35,426 nucleotides of DNA, taken from positions 1-35,426 of the forward strand of contig VOPR01000013.1 in assembly GCA_009594995.1 (NCBI GenBank), in the 5' to 3' direction. The position numbers were made by a program, and so were the translations under genes. Shown here piece by piece: positions 1 through 8,066 of the stretch. The notes under the pieces are model-generated. The model searched no databases. It saw only the letters and a program-made list of their open reading frames with translations, and was not told where the DNA came from. The DNA is from Nitrospira sp. (GTDB taxonomy: Bacteria; Nitrospirota; Nitrospiria; Nitrospirales; Nitrospiraceae). Position 1 is the stretch's first letter. Each line of letters opens with the position of its first letter.

Positions 1-851
1 GGAAGTTTTAGAAACCAAGCCAGGACACGATCCTGGACATGGTCCGGCAGGAGCCACTTCATCACAGCTCTAAACCGCGCATCCTTGCCGACCAAATAAC
101 GCGCTCGAGGATGTGAGGCTGTCAAGGCATGAGCCACCGCGAGAGCCACCGCCTCTGCTGGAATTGCACGCGCGGCAGCCGCAGCCATCACCTCCTGCAT
201 GCGAGCCAACGGTTGCGCATAGAGCGCGAGTGAATCCGGTGCGACTCCGCCGAGCGTGCGTGTCGCCGACATCGTGGCCCGCTGCCATATCTGCGATTGA
301 ATTGCACCCGGCTCAATCAATGACACGGCAATTCCCCATGGTGCCAATTCCAGCCGTAAGGCATCGCTCATCGCCTCGAGTGCAAACTTCGACCCGCAAT
401 AGGCGCCAAGAAACGGGGTGGCAGCCAACCCGGCAATCGAACTGATATTGACGATACGCCCCTTCGCCCGACGCAGCAACGGCAGCAAGGTCTGAGTCAC
501 GGCAAGCGCCCCGATCACATTGACCTCAAATTGCGTTCGCACGTCCGCGAGTGGCAAGAGCTCCAGCGGGCCCGCAACGGATATCCCGGCATTGTTGATG
601 AGACCGGTTAGACCGGCTTCAGGCATGGCCTCCATCAAGGTTTGACCCGCCGCCGCGATCGACACGGGATCGGTCACATCAAGCATCAGCACACGAAGGC
701 GGGCCGACAACGAACGCGCCAATGCCTCGCCATCTTCCTTTCTTCGAACCCCGGCCCAGACCGTAAATCCCAGTTCATCCAGATGCCGCGCGCAAGCGGC
801 CCCGATTCCGGAAGAGGCACCAGTGACGACAATCGATCCTTGCAATGACAT
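1..851 (-). CDS. SDR-family NAD(P)-dependent oxidoreductase (3' end cut by window edge)
   Basis: The reading frame opens at the ATG at 851, preceded on the minus strand by GGAGG four bases upstream, and stays open to base 1, so about 283 residues are visible and the stop lies outside the window. It is a classical short-chain dehydrogenase. The N-terminal cofactor loop TGASSGIG is at residues 10-17, followed by an NNAGI segment, a catalytic Ser in NISS, and the YCGSK catalytic Tyr-x3-Lys. An IEPGAI segment follows the active site as in many classical SDRs. The substrate cannot be inferred; closely related proteins are often annotated only as SDR oxidoreductases. It is divergent from the Lon-like gene at 1134, so nothing visible ties it to a pathway here. 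Confidence in the family is high, in the exact reaction low. Confidence 0.9.
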   Translation of the reverse strand, partial: MSLQGSIVVTGASSGIGAACARHLDELGFTVWAGVRRKEDGEALARSLSARLRVLMLDVTDPVSIAAAGQTLMEAMPEAGLTGLINNAGISVAGPLELLPLADVRTQFEVNVIGALAVTQTLLPLLRRAKGRIVNISSIAGLAATPFLGAYCGSKFALEAMSDALRLELAPWGIAVSLIEPGAIQSQIWQRATMSATRTLGGVAPDSLALYAQPLARMQEVMAAAAARAIPAEAVALAVAHALTASHPRARYLVGKDARFRAVMKWLLPDHVQDRVLAWFLKL

Positions 852-1099
852 GCGCCTCCACTCAGCCAAACCGATCGCTCGATGAGTCGGCTCGAAAAAC
901 TGCTCCGCCGATGCCCGAGATTATCATGCGCATCAGGCAGGAGGCACCATGAAGTCCGACAGAAGAACCCTTCGCGCTTTTCAGTAGGGAACTACCGGAA
1001 GGAAAAGAAAGAGTCCAATGTTTTCGGTTGCTTGCCCCGCGCAAAACCATTCGATTCCACCGCGACACAACCTGGCCTCACTCCGCAGTCCGAGCTGAT

Positions 1100-1127
1100 T
1101 TGACAAAGAGACATCCTCATCTAGACT
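1100..1127 (+). promoter_or_regulatory. Candidate sigma70-type promoter for the Lon-like gene
   Basis: TTGACA at 1100-1105 is a perfect -35 box. Sixteen bases further on lies TAGACT (1122-1127), four of six matches to a -10 box. Transcription from it would begin at about 1134, the annotated ATG, implying a leaderless mRNA or use of the downstream ATG at 1188. This is a sequence match only, without experimental support. Confidence 0.35.
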
Positions 1128-1133
1128 TGACTC

Positions 1134-1817
1134 ATGCGCACACACACACTATTTTCCAGAAGCGGCACAGTCCCGAGAACAGTGGCCATGGCCATCCTCT
1201 CGTTGCTCGGTGCGTTTTCATTCTACCCTTCTACCGCCGACGCAAGCAGAACCCTCATCGTTCCCATCTCGATTGCGACCTATACGGAAGATCAAGTCGG
1301 CTTCCCGACATTCGTGATGAAATGGGATGAGGGCAATCAGCCAGACCCGTTGACCTTGCGATGGGGACGGAGTCAGGTTCCTGTCAGAGCAACCGGAATG
1401 AAATCGATTCATCACGCATTCCGATATGCCGTGGAACGCCTGGCCTCATCGATTCGTCCGACGGGAACACTGTCTCTCTATGCGACGTTTTCAGGCCCGC
1501 TCAGCGCAGAGGGATCGACGGCAGAAGCGGCCCTGGCCATCGGCTTTCTCGCCCTGTTGAAGGGTGACCATCTGATACAGGATATTACGATTACGGGTAC
1601 GTTGGAGGGAGATGGCCGGATCGGCCAGGTAGCCCAAGTGGCGGAAAAAACCACGGCTGCGGCGCGAGCCGGATACCATGTGCTTCTGGTTCCGAGAGGC
1701 CAGTTTTATGCGCCTCGCGTCAACCGGGTCAAACTGACCCCGGAATCGAATGTACTGGTTCGTGAAGTGGATACGATTGAAGAAGCCTACGAAATCATGA
1801 CGGGCAGGAAGCTCTAA
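1134..1817 (+). CDS. Exported protein with Lon-type (S16) Ser/Lys protease domain
   Basis: This 227-residue protein has a hydrophobic N-terminal segment (about residues 17-37, ending TADA) that looks like a signal peptide, then a domain resembling the proteolytic domain of Lon. The segment GSTAEAALAIGFLALL matches the helix carrying the Lon catalytic Ser, here S128. The stretch GTLEGDGRIGQVAQVAEK followed by AAARAGYHVLLVP matches the Lon region ending in the catalytic Lys, here K172. The 44-residue Ser-Lys spacing is within one residue of E. coli Lon. No ATPase domain is present, so it would be an ATP-independent, extracytoplasmic S16 peptidase or a relic of one. No Shine-Dalgarno precedes the ATG at 1134; ATG 1188 (Met19) is an alternative start that would shorten the signal sequence. 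The substrate is unknown; it faces the TPS/CHAT operon convergently. Confidence 0.75.
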   Translation: MRTHTLFSRSGTVPRTVAMAILSLLGAFSFYPSTADASRTLIVPISIATYTEDQVGFPTFVMKWDEGNQPDPLTLRWGRSQVPVRATGMKSIHHAFRYAVERLASSIRPTGTLSLYATFSGPLSAEGSTAEAALAIGFLALLKGDHLIQDITITGTLEGDGRIGQVAQVAEKTTAAARAGYHVLLVPRGQFYAPRVNRVKLTPESNVLVREVDTIEEAYEIMTGRKL

Positions 1818-1830
1818 ACTTTCCTACCCG
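1801..1830 (+). terminator. Stem-loop over the end of the Lon-like gene (possible terminator)
   Basis: CGGGCAGGAA (1801-1810) and TTCCTACCCG (1821-1830) form a ten-pair stem with one C-A mismatch and a ten-base loop that contains the TAA stop codon. There is no T-run after it, so it would be a weak or factor-assisted terminator. Its place between two convergent genes (stops at 1817 and 1911) makes a transcription-stop role plausible. Confidence 0.35.
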
Positions 1831-1910
1831 CAGTCTCCGCATTGTGCAATAGATCGGCCTACCACCCCGCCCGTGACTCAACTCTCGCAGTGAGCAGGAC
1901 CTCTAGACCG

Positions 1911-4385
1911 TCACATCCAATTGTTGATTAGCAGAAATGCCGACCAGAAACTCGGGTGACTATGCCCGCGTTGCGCAAGAATTTTCTGCTGAGCGCGCTG
2001 CAACGCCACGGCTTTGGAGACTGTAGGATCCTGAAGCTGCCGGTAGAATTCAGAGACGAGTTCCGTGGTGGTTTCGTCCTCCGTTGCCCACAGGCTCGCA
2101 AGCGCAGTGCGCGCACCGGTTTTTACCGCTACACCGGTCAGTCCCAGCGCAGCACGATCGTCCTCTGCACCGATCTCGCAAGAGCTGAGAGTCAGGAGAT
2201 CCAACGGCTGTTGACGGTATTGCTGCATACCAACCAGTTGCGCCAGCCGATCCATTGAAATTTTTCCATCGTGCGCAAGTACGAACGATTCCTTCGTCTC
2301 GCCGCCGACGATCGTATGCGACGCCACATGGATGATCCCTACGCCTTGATCTTTGATCTCCTCTTCCAACGACGGCGTAGAGAACTGTTTGTTCATCAGG
2401 AGTTTGCCGCCGTACATGGTTCTGATGGCCTGCACTTCAGCCTCCGCATATCGAGGAGCAGGAACCCCTTCGACGGGCTCGGTCAACCCAACAGACAACA
2501 GACTTCCCTTCCGGCGCTGAGCCGGCAGTAAATCCGTCATTTCCAGGCTCGGTGTGACGGCCACTGCAACCGTGTCTACCAAAAAATGACGGCCGTCGTG
2601 CAGTGCTCCCATCGGAATCGTCCGGAGGGATCCTTCTGCAACCATCACCAGCGTGGTGATACCGGTCGCCTGAAAATCCTGTTGCAGCGGCGCCACCAAC
2701 CACCCGTGCAGCGCCTGTGCAGACGTCAAGTAGTTTTGGGTCCGCGAATCCTGGATCGTCCGCCTGAATGACCGGATTTCTTTCGTCAGTTTATCCCCGC
2801 TCACCGGGACTTGGACCTGCCTCAGTCCGTTGGCGGTTTCCACCAGCAATTCCAGCCGATCGGGGAAGGAAATCGGGTACACCACCATAGTGCCCGCTGG
2901 CAGCGCAGCGCCCTTATGCTGGCTGACGACGGTCCCCACACAGTCGTCCTGATAATAGTCCTGCAACTCGGCCGCGTGGGACGCTTCAACCGTGTCCTTC
3001 ACCCGAACAAGCCACTGTTCACTTTGGTCAGGAGTCTTTGATGAGGCTGCTCGGCGCAACAACACATCCTCATACTCCACAAACAGCGGCGCCACTGAAT
3101 CGTAGAAGGAATGGTGCCGGCCCTGATAGCCGACGGAATACTCAAACCGAATCGGCTTCAAGAGCGTCACTGCCCGCTGATACGCGGCCAATGCCTCGTC
3201 CTCTTTGCCTTCGGCCTTCAGCAATCTGGCAGTCTGCCATTGCCAACGATAGAGCGATTCCGGCGCATTGATCTTTTGTGCCGCCAAAGTTGCTTTGCGG
3301 GTAAACTCCAAGGCGTCGGGATTACGGTGTTCCCGCTCGTGCAATCCTCCCAGATAACCCCAGGCATAGGACTGCCCGCGCGCATCTCCGGTTCGCGTCG
3401 CAACCTCGCCGGCAGCGGTAAACGCGTCGGCAGACTGGCGAAGCAATCCCTTCCCTCCCCCGCCCGATGTGAGGGCTTCCGTGGCTCGCGCTTTCCCCGC
3501 ATCTGTTTTCGCGGCAGTCCCCGGCTTTGACGTGATGGCGGCATGCAAATCCTGATAGCCCAAACCAATATTCAGCAATCCTGCGGTCTTGGCCTGACCG
3601 TCCGCCAACGCCTGGACGTCGGACACCGCCTGATTCAAATGCCGTTGAGCTTCACTCAATTGCTGATTCTGAAGCAGGGCCATCGCACCATTGATTTGCG
3701 CGGTGGCGGCGAGTGCCGGTTGCTTGGTCTCAATAGCCAGACTCCGGCTTTCCGCATAGACATCGATCGCTTCGGCGAATTGCCGTCGGGCTGTGAGCGC
3801 ATTGCCCAGATCGTTCAGGACACCGGCAACCAACGCAGGTTTCTGCTCCTCACGGGCAAGCACCAGAGCCTTCGTCAGATGTTCCGTAGCCGGCTCATGC
3901 TTCCCTAAGGCGTGGGACGTCGTACCCAATTGCGCGAGAATAGTCGCCGTTAAGGTTCGATCCCCCAGGGATTCAGACAGTTTCAATGCACTCTGCAAGG
4001 CACCCTGTGCCCGCCGTACCTGTCCCTCTTGCTGCAAGGCATGGGCGAGATTGATGAGGGCCTGACTCTGCTCCTTGGATTGTCCACGCTCTTCGTACAA
4101 CCGTGCGGCTGTCATCCAATGCACAGCAGCCTGAGCGAACCCTCCTTGCTGAAACAGTGTGGCACCCTGCTTCATTTCCTGGGCTGGAGATACGGCTGAA
4201 AGACGTTGACCGAGCAACAAATCTTCCGCTGCCCCGAGGGTGGGACTTGCCAGCCAACTCAACGCCAACATCCCGCCGCCCGCCAGCTTCAACGATGCAG
4301 AAAGGCGCTGCATGGCAGTGGGGTCAGCATCCACAGTCCCTCTGTTCATGCCGCGGCGAATGATATTCTTACGCTTCAAGGGCAT
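1911..4385 (-). CDS. Exported TPR-CHAT protein (caspase-like peptidase) of a TPS operon
   Basis: This 824-residue protein starts at ATG 4385, seven bases after a perfect AAGGAGG. A basic N-terminus is followed by a hydrophobic segment ending LASPTLGAAE (about residues 31-54), which suggests export. Residues 65-410 are degenerate TPR-like helical pairs with repeated ALxxAL patterns. Residues about 480-824 form a CHAT domain: the HVASH motif places the catalytic His at H690 (H686 also present), LSSCEIGA places the catalytic Cys at C736, and the end SFWSAFLLINNW is typical of CHAT proteins. CHAT domains are caspase-like cysteine peptidases. The gene is the last of a three-gene unit after tpsB and tpsA, 18 bases behind tpsA. 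Similar CHAT genes beside haemagglutinin-type exoproteins are known from cyanobacteria. A role in maturing or releasing the TpsA partner is inference. Confidence 0.88.
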   Translation of the reverse strand: MPLKRKNIIRRGMNRGTVDADPTAMQRLSASLKLAGGGMLALSWLASPTLGAAEDLLLGQRLSAVSPAQEMKQGATLFQQGGFAQAAVHWMTAARLYEERGQSKEQSQALINLAHALQQEGQVRRAQGALQSALKLSESLGDRTLTATILAQLGTTSHALGKHEPATEHLTKALVLAREEQKPALVAGVLNDLGNALTARRQFAEAIDVYAESRSLAIETKQPALAATAQINGAMALLQNQQLSEAQRHLNQAVSDVQALADGQAKTAGLLNIGLGYQDLHAAITSKPGTAAKTDAGKARATEALTSGGGGKGLLRQSADAFTAAGEVATRTGDARGQSYAWGYLGGLHEREHRNPDALEFTRKATLAAQKINAPESLYRWQWQTARLLKAEGKEDEALAAYQRAVTLLKPIRFEYSVGYQGRHHSFYDSVAPLFVEYEDVLLRRAASSKTPDQSEQWLVRVKDTVEASHAAELQDYYQDDCVGTVVSQHKGAALPAGTMVVYPISFPDRLELLVETANGLRQVQVPVSGDKLTKEIRSFRRTIQDSRTQNYLTSAQALHGWLVAPLQQDFQATGITTLVMVAEGSLRTIPMGALHDGRHFLVDTVAVAVTPSLEMTDLLPAQRRKGSLLSVGLTEPVEGVPAPRYAEAEVQAIRTMYGGKLLMNKQFSTPSLEEEIKDQGVGIIHVASHTIVGGETKESFVLAHDGKISMDRLAQLVGMQQYRQQPLDLLTLSSCEIGAEDDRAALGLTGVAVKTGARTALASLWATEDETTTELVSEFYRQLQDPTVSKAVALQRAQQKILAQRGHSHPSFWSAFLLINNWM

Positions 4386-4403
4386 GACGACCTCCTTCGC
4401 AGC

Positions 4404-5681
4404 CTAACATCCTTGCCACGATTCGATACCATGAACTATTACACCACTCTGCCCTTGAGCCGTTTGCGCCGCCGGGGCTCCCGAATCGGGTTCTCCACCC
4501 ACTTCCTGAAGCACCACAGGGGTAGCCATCGTAGAGCCAGGTTGCGAGGGCGTCACATCACGCGGGGCCTGCACAAAACTGCTGAACTGGCCATCCTTGC
4601 GCGAGGCGCAACGACTGGTCAACAACGGAGCTGGTGCCGCGGGAGCATCTTGAGCCAATACCACTGCAGCCCGATTCAAGAACGCCACCGGCTCAACAGG
4701 ATTGGCGCTGTTGACGGCAGACGCATTTGCCGTCGGCAACGGTGGAAGACCACCCAGATTCACACCTACGACTTGGATCTGCGTCACGCGATTGGTTGCC
4801 GGGTTGGTCGTCGTGTTGACCTGCGCCCCATTCGGAACGGTCACATTAGGTGTCACATCGATGGCTGCCGGAATGACCCCCCCACCGCCGGCGACGATCA
4901 GGGTTCCAGGTAGCGCTTGGACTTGCCCGTTTCCTGCCACTCCGGTGAAGGGATTTGCTACAAAAGGTTGCACACTCATGTCACCGGCCGAGCTCGTGCT
5001 GCCGAGGATGACACGCTGCGCAGTGATTTTCGATCCATTGATCTGAATACCACCGCCCATCAGGCCCAGCACGGCCCCCGTCTGCAGCAGAGTTGAAGAG
5101 GAGGTCATTACGATGGACCCGTAGGGGCCCTGCCCCAAAAATCCGAATGCGACCGGCGCACCGACGGACAGGGTGGAATCAAACGCGAGGAGACCAGGGT
5201 TTGCGGTGAAGACTCCGTTATCACTTAGGCGCAGCTGCTGAGCGGTGCTGAAATACACAGAACCTGAAACATTCAAATGCGCCGATGGACCGAATACGAT
5301 GCCGGCAGGATTTAGGAAAAACAAATTTGCATTCAGCGCCTGAACCGTCCCGTTGATGTTCGAGGGCGACCCACCAATCACCCGGCCGATCACGTTGGAT
5401 ACGCCACCGGGATTCACAAAGGCTGCGACATCGCCCGTTCCGACGGAGAATTGGTTGAAGCTGTGAAACAGATTCGGGCCTCCACCCGGTCTCGTTCCAC
5501 CAGTGATGTTCGTCGTGTTACCGGAGGTACTCAGAGAAGTGCCCAAACCGCCGGGGCCGGAAGGGGTCGCAACAATGTTTGTGGCTTGCCCATAGGCCAT
5601 TGACCCCGTAGAGCCCATAACCAGCAGGAAGGCGAGCAACCCGTGGACGACCATCGGTAGCCTTGGACTGTGACACATCAT
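4404..5681 (-). CDS. Small filamentous-haemagglutinin-type secreted protein (TpsA)
   Basis: This 425-residue protein begins at ATG 5681 (a second ATG follows) behind GAGGAG. It has a Sec signal peptide (hydrophobic core about residues 11-30, MAYGQA cleavage region). Residues about 35-180 match the TPS/haemagglutination activity domain, with FNQFSVGTGDVAAF, NVIGRVIGG, LNANLFFLNPAGIVFG and LNVSGSVYFST. This domain targets the protein to the TpsB pore. The remainder is Gly/Asn-rich beta-helix-like sequence, then an Ala/Pro-rich tail. TpsA proteins commonly exceed 1,000 residues, so this is a very small one. The tail has a cysteine in SRCAS (C358) within a segment followed by FSSFVQ, recalling a C-terminal motif of cyanobacterial haemagglutinin-like proteins, and the protein ends in Cys (C425). 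It lies between tpsB and the CHAT gene, same strand. Confidence 0.88.
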   Translation of the reverse strand: MMCHSPRLPMVVHGLLAFLLVMGSTGSMAYGQATNIVATPSGPGGLGTSLSTSGNTTNITGGTRPGGGPNLFHSFNQFSVGTGDVAAFVNPGGVSNVIGRVIGGSPSNINGTVQALNANLFFLNPAGIVFGPSAHLNVSGSVYFSTAQQLRLSDNGVFTANPGLLAFDSTLSVGAPVAFGFLGQGPYGSIVMTSSSTLLQTGAVLGLMGGGIQINGSKITAQRVILGSTSSAGDMSVQPFVANPFTGVAGNGQVQALPGTLIVAGGGGVIPAAIDVTPNVTVPNGAQVNTTTNPATNRVTQIQVVGVNLGGLPPLPTANASAVNSANPVEPVAFLNRAAVVLAQDAPAAPAPLLTSRCASRKDGQFSSFVQAPRDVTPSQPGSTMATPVVLQEVGGEPDSGAPAAQTAQGQSGVIVHGIESWQGC

Positions 5682-5816
5682 GGAAATTCTCCTCGTATGG
5701 TAAAAGCGGGAGGCCTCCTCTCTTACCTTAAACGGTGCACAAGTTCAACCGGCACAACACCGTAGCAAACGGAACTACAGGTGGAGCAATAGGCCGTCGG
5801 CCCGGGCCATTCGTCC

Positions 5817-7643
5817 CTAGAACGCCTCTACGACCAACTGGAGATGGATGCCATGATCCTGCAGGTTGTCCCGGTCGGTGTCGTACCGCTTCAACTGCTT
5901 TCCGTAATAGATTTCGAAATGGCTCCCCCGCCAAAAATTCCAGATGGCGCCGACACCCACGCTGGCGAGAGTTTTCGGCGGTGTGCCAGGCGTCTGAGCC
6001 GTGGTTTGCCAGCCATGGCCAAAATCGAAGAACGGGGCAATGAACACAGAATCGACACCGGCCTTGGTCGTATACACAGGTACCCGCGCCTCAATCGAAC
6101 CCATGGCCGCATTGTCCCTGATCAACGTGAATTCGCGGTATCCGCGCACACTGTATCGACCACCGACCGCAATCTGTTCGAGAGGGAACAGATGGTCGTT
6201 GGACAATTGCACCACGCCGCGACTCACCAATTGAGTCCGCCACAGCGGGAGCTGCCGGATCCATTGAGCCTCGCCCAACCAGGAAAAGAACCGGGCATCC
6301 GGCAAATTGGGATCACCATTCGCCGTGGCACCCATCGCCCCGACACCCACGGATAATCGTGAGAGTACCGACAGGACCTGTTCGGAAGACCGTCGGGAAT
6401 ATTCCTGGCCGAACCGGAGCGCGGTCACCCGGAACCGTCCGTTCGGCGAGCCGGTCACCAACTCAAACGGGTTGCCTCCCAACAGACTTTCATTGCGTTC
6501 ATGTTCTCCGGTGAGGGAGAGGGCCAGCTCCTGATCTGCCGTGCGATACACCGGATGCCGGGCAGATATGCCGAAAATCTGAGCCTTGTTCTTAATGTCC
6601 AAGGTGTCGAAAGGAGCCTCTTTCACCGCAAAATCGAAGCGACGATATTGAAAGGAGACGGTCGTGTCACGCGGACTGACCGGAATCTCGTACCTGAAAT
6701 TCAGCATGGGATTCACACCAGCCGACCGCCCGTATTGGAGACTTAACGTATCCCCAAATCCGAGCAGGTTCCGGTGAGCCAGCGTAATGAAGCCTTGCTC
6801 CGCCCCGACCGCCGGGGACTGGTAGTTATTGAACTCCAGCCAGGCCTTCAGCGGATTGGCCTCTTTCACTTTCACATTCAGCGTATTTTCTCCGATGGTC
6901 GCCCCCGGCAAGAGCTCTGCATTGATGCGTTCAATCCGAGGGTTCGCCTGCAACAATTGCAAGCGCTCCTGCAATTGCCCCACATGGAGCGGAGGCCCGG
7001 CAGCCATGTTGATCCGGCTTTGAAAATAAGAGGAACGGAACCACTTGTTGTCCTCAATATTGACTTCCGTGAGTTTACCCTCAATCACCTGCATCGTCAG
7101 GACGCCGTCTGCGACATCCTGTTCCGGGATCACCGCCCCGGAGGTCAAATAGCCATGATTGATGTAGTAATGGGTCAACGCGAGTCGTAACCCTTCCAAA
7201 TCTTCAGCGGAGAGTTCGCGGTTGGTATATGACGAGGTGACTTCCGACAATTGCCCCGACGTAAACGCGGTGTTTCCGACCAGTCGAATATCTTTCACGA
7301 ATATTTTAGGGCCCTTCGCAGCCTGCTCGATCGCGCTGGGTGGGCGGGGTGCAGGCACCTCGAGCGCAGGCGGCTGAACAGGAGGCGGCACCGCAGGCAA
7401 TTGAGGCGGCTTGGGTGGCAACGGACCGGGCTGTGGTTGGGTTGGAAGAATTTGGGCGTAGATGGGACACGCTATCACACTGAACAATACGGCGGCGGCG
7501 ACTCCGATGGCAGTTCGATTCCACACCTTGTGCATTCGACCTTCGCTTCCCTCAGCCAGTCTCGTGACGGAATCGGCAGCACCGGCACGATCCGCATCAC
7601 TGCTCCCTACTTGCTGCGCGACATACTGCTTCACACAAGCCAT
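5817..7643 (-). CDS. TPS outer-membrane translocator (TpsB; ShlB/FhaC/HecB family)
   Basis: This is the outer-membrane pore that exports the adjacent TpsA. With the ATG at 7643 (GGGGAGG five bases upstream) it has 608 residues. An alternative ATG at 7535, preceded by GAAGG, starts directly at a standard signal peptide (AIGVAAAVLFSVIACPIYAQ), so the first 36 residues may be an extended signal region or not translated. A Pro-rich linker follows, then POTRA-type sequence (IFVKDIRLVGNTAFTSGQL; later VIEGKLTEVNIEDNKWF), then a C-terminal 16-strand-type barrel. The barrel contains the VRGYRE motif of the Omp85/TpsB superfamily and ends in a C-terminal Phe. A 135-base gap precedes tpsA, and the CHAT gene is third in the same unit. 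Family assignment is firm; the start is uncertain. Confidence 0.92.
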   Translation of the reverse strand: MACVKQYVAQQVGSSDADRAGAADSVTRLAEGSEGRMHKVWNRTAIGVAAAVLFSVIACPIYAQILPTQPQPGPLPPKPPQLPAVPPPVQPPALEVPAPRPPSAIEQAAKGPKIFVKDIRLVGNTAFTSGQLSEVTSSYTNRELSAEDLEGLRLALTHYYINHGYLTSGAVIPEQDVADGVLTMQVIEGKLTEVNIEDNKWFRSSYFQSRINMAAGPPLHVGQLQERLQLLQANPRIERINAELLPGATIGENTLNVKVKEANPLKAWLEFNNYQSPAVGAEQGFITLAHRNLLGFGDTLSLQYGRSAGVNPMLNFRYEIPVSPRDTTVSFQYRRFDFAVKEAPFDTLDIKNKAQIFGISARHPVYRTADQELALSLTGEHERNESLLGGNPFELVTGSPNGRFRVTALRFGQEYSRRSSEQVLSVLSRLSVGVGAMGATANGDPNLPDARFFSWLGEAQWIRQLPLWRTQLVSRGVVQLSNDHLFPLEQIAVGGRYSVRGYREFTLIRDNAAMGSIEARVPVYTTKAGVDSVFIAPFFDFGHGWQTTAQTPGTPPKTLASVGVGAIWNFWRGSHFEIYYGKQLKRYDTDRDNLQDHGIHLQLVVEAF

Positions 7644-8060
7644 CAAGGCCTCCCCTCTTTCTTGATGACGGGGCACGACAGACTACCCAACCAGTGCCCG
7701 TAAGATCATCTGCTCGTATTCATCTTTCCTGCATGCCGCACCGGCTGCGCGGCACATTCCTGACTCTGCGCAATAACACGCGTCGCGCTGCGGCCGTAGA
7801 TCAGCCGATGCGATACGTATCTGTTTGGAGAGTCTGCCCTGCGAAGGAATTGCTTATAACATGTCTCGAATCAAAATACTCCTAGGGCCACGAAGTTTTT
7901 TCGTCACCCGGAGAAGGTGGGTCAGGTTGGCACAACTATTGGTAACGAGAGGGAGGACTGATCAATGGGGCCTAAACTATCGAACATCCGATTGCACCAC
8001 GTAGATTTTCACAGAGGCACTAATTGCCGTTGGGACCTACGTACCGCGCTGGTTGCGCAC
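7644..8060. other. Intergenic region between tpsB and the PLP-lyase operon
   Basis: This 417-base stretch carries no recognisable conserved gene. It must hold the tpsB promoter (minus strand) and the end of the lyase operon. I found no convincing stem-loop terminator; the short inverted pair ACGAA/TTCGT around 7893 is weak. One 33-codon plus-strand ORF with a good ribosome site is listed separately. Confidence 0.5.
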
Positions 8061-8066
8061 TCATGA
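7965..8066 (+). CDS. Possible 33-residue small ORF
   Basis: ATG 7965 is preceded seven bases upstream by GGGAGGA, a strong Shine-Dalgarno. The frame runs 33 codons to TGA at 8064-8066, overlapping the final codons of the convergent lyase gene by six bases. The peptide (MGPKLSNIRLHHVDF...) has no membrane segment and resembles nothing I recognise. An ORF of this size can arise by chance; the ribosome site is the only positive evidence. Confidence 0.2.
   Translation: MGPKLSNIRLHHVDFHRGTNCRWDLRTALVAHS

Noticed and set aside
5799..5808. Palindrome GGCCCGGGCC between tpsB and tpsA
   Set aside because: A ten-base GC palindrome without loop or T-run is expected by chance in GC-rich DNA; not a convincing terminator or operator.
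7694..7885. 63-codon plus-strand frame upstream of tpsB
   Set aside because: GTG start without a ribosome site, Arg/Cys-rich random-looking product, and it lies in the expected tpsB promoter region.
7927..7944. Sigma54-like -24/-12 element (TTGGCAC-N5-TTGGT)
   Set aside because: GG spacing is right but the -12 GC reads GG, and the implied start site would fall inside the ribosome site of the only downstream ORF; no sigma54 activator gene is nearby.
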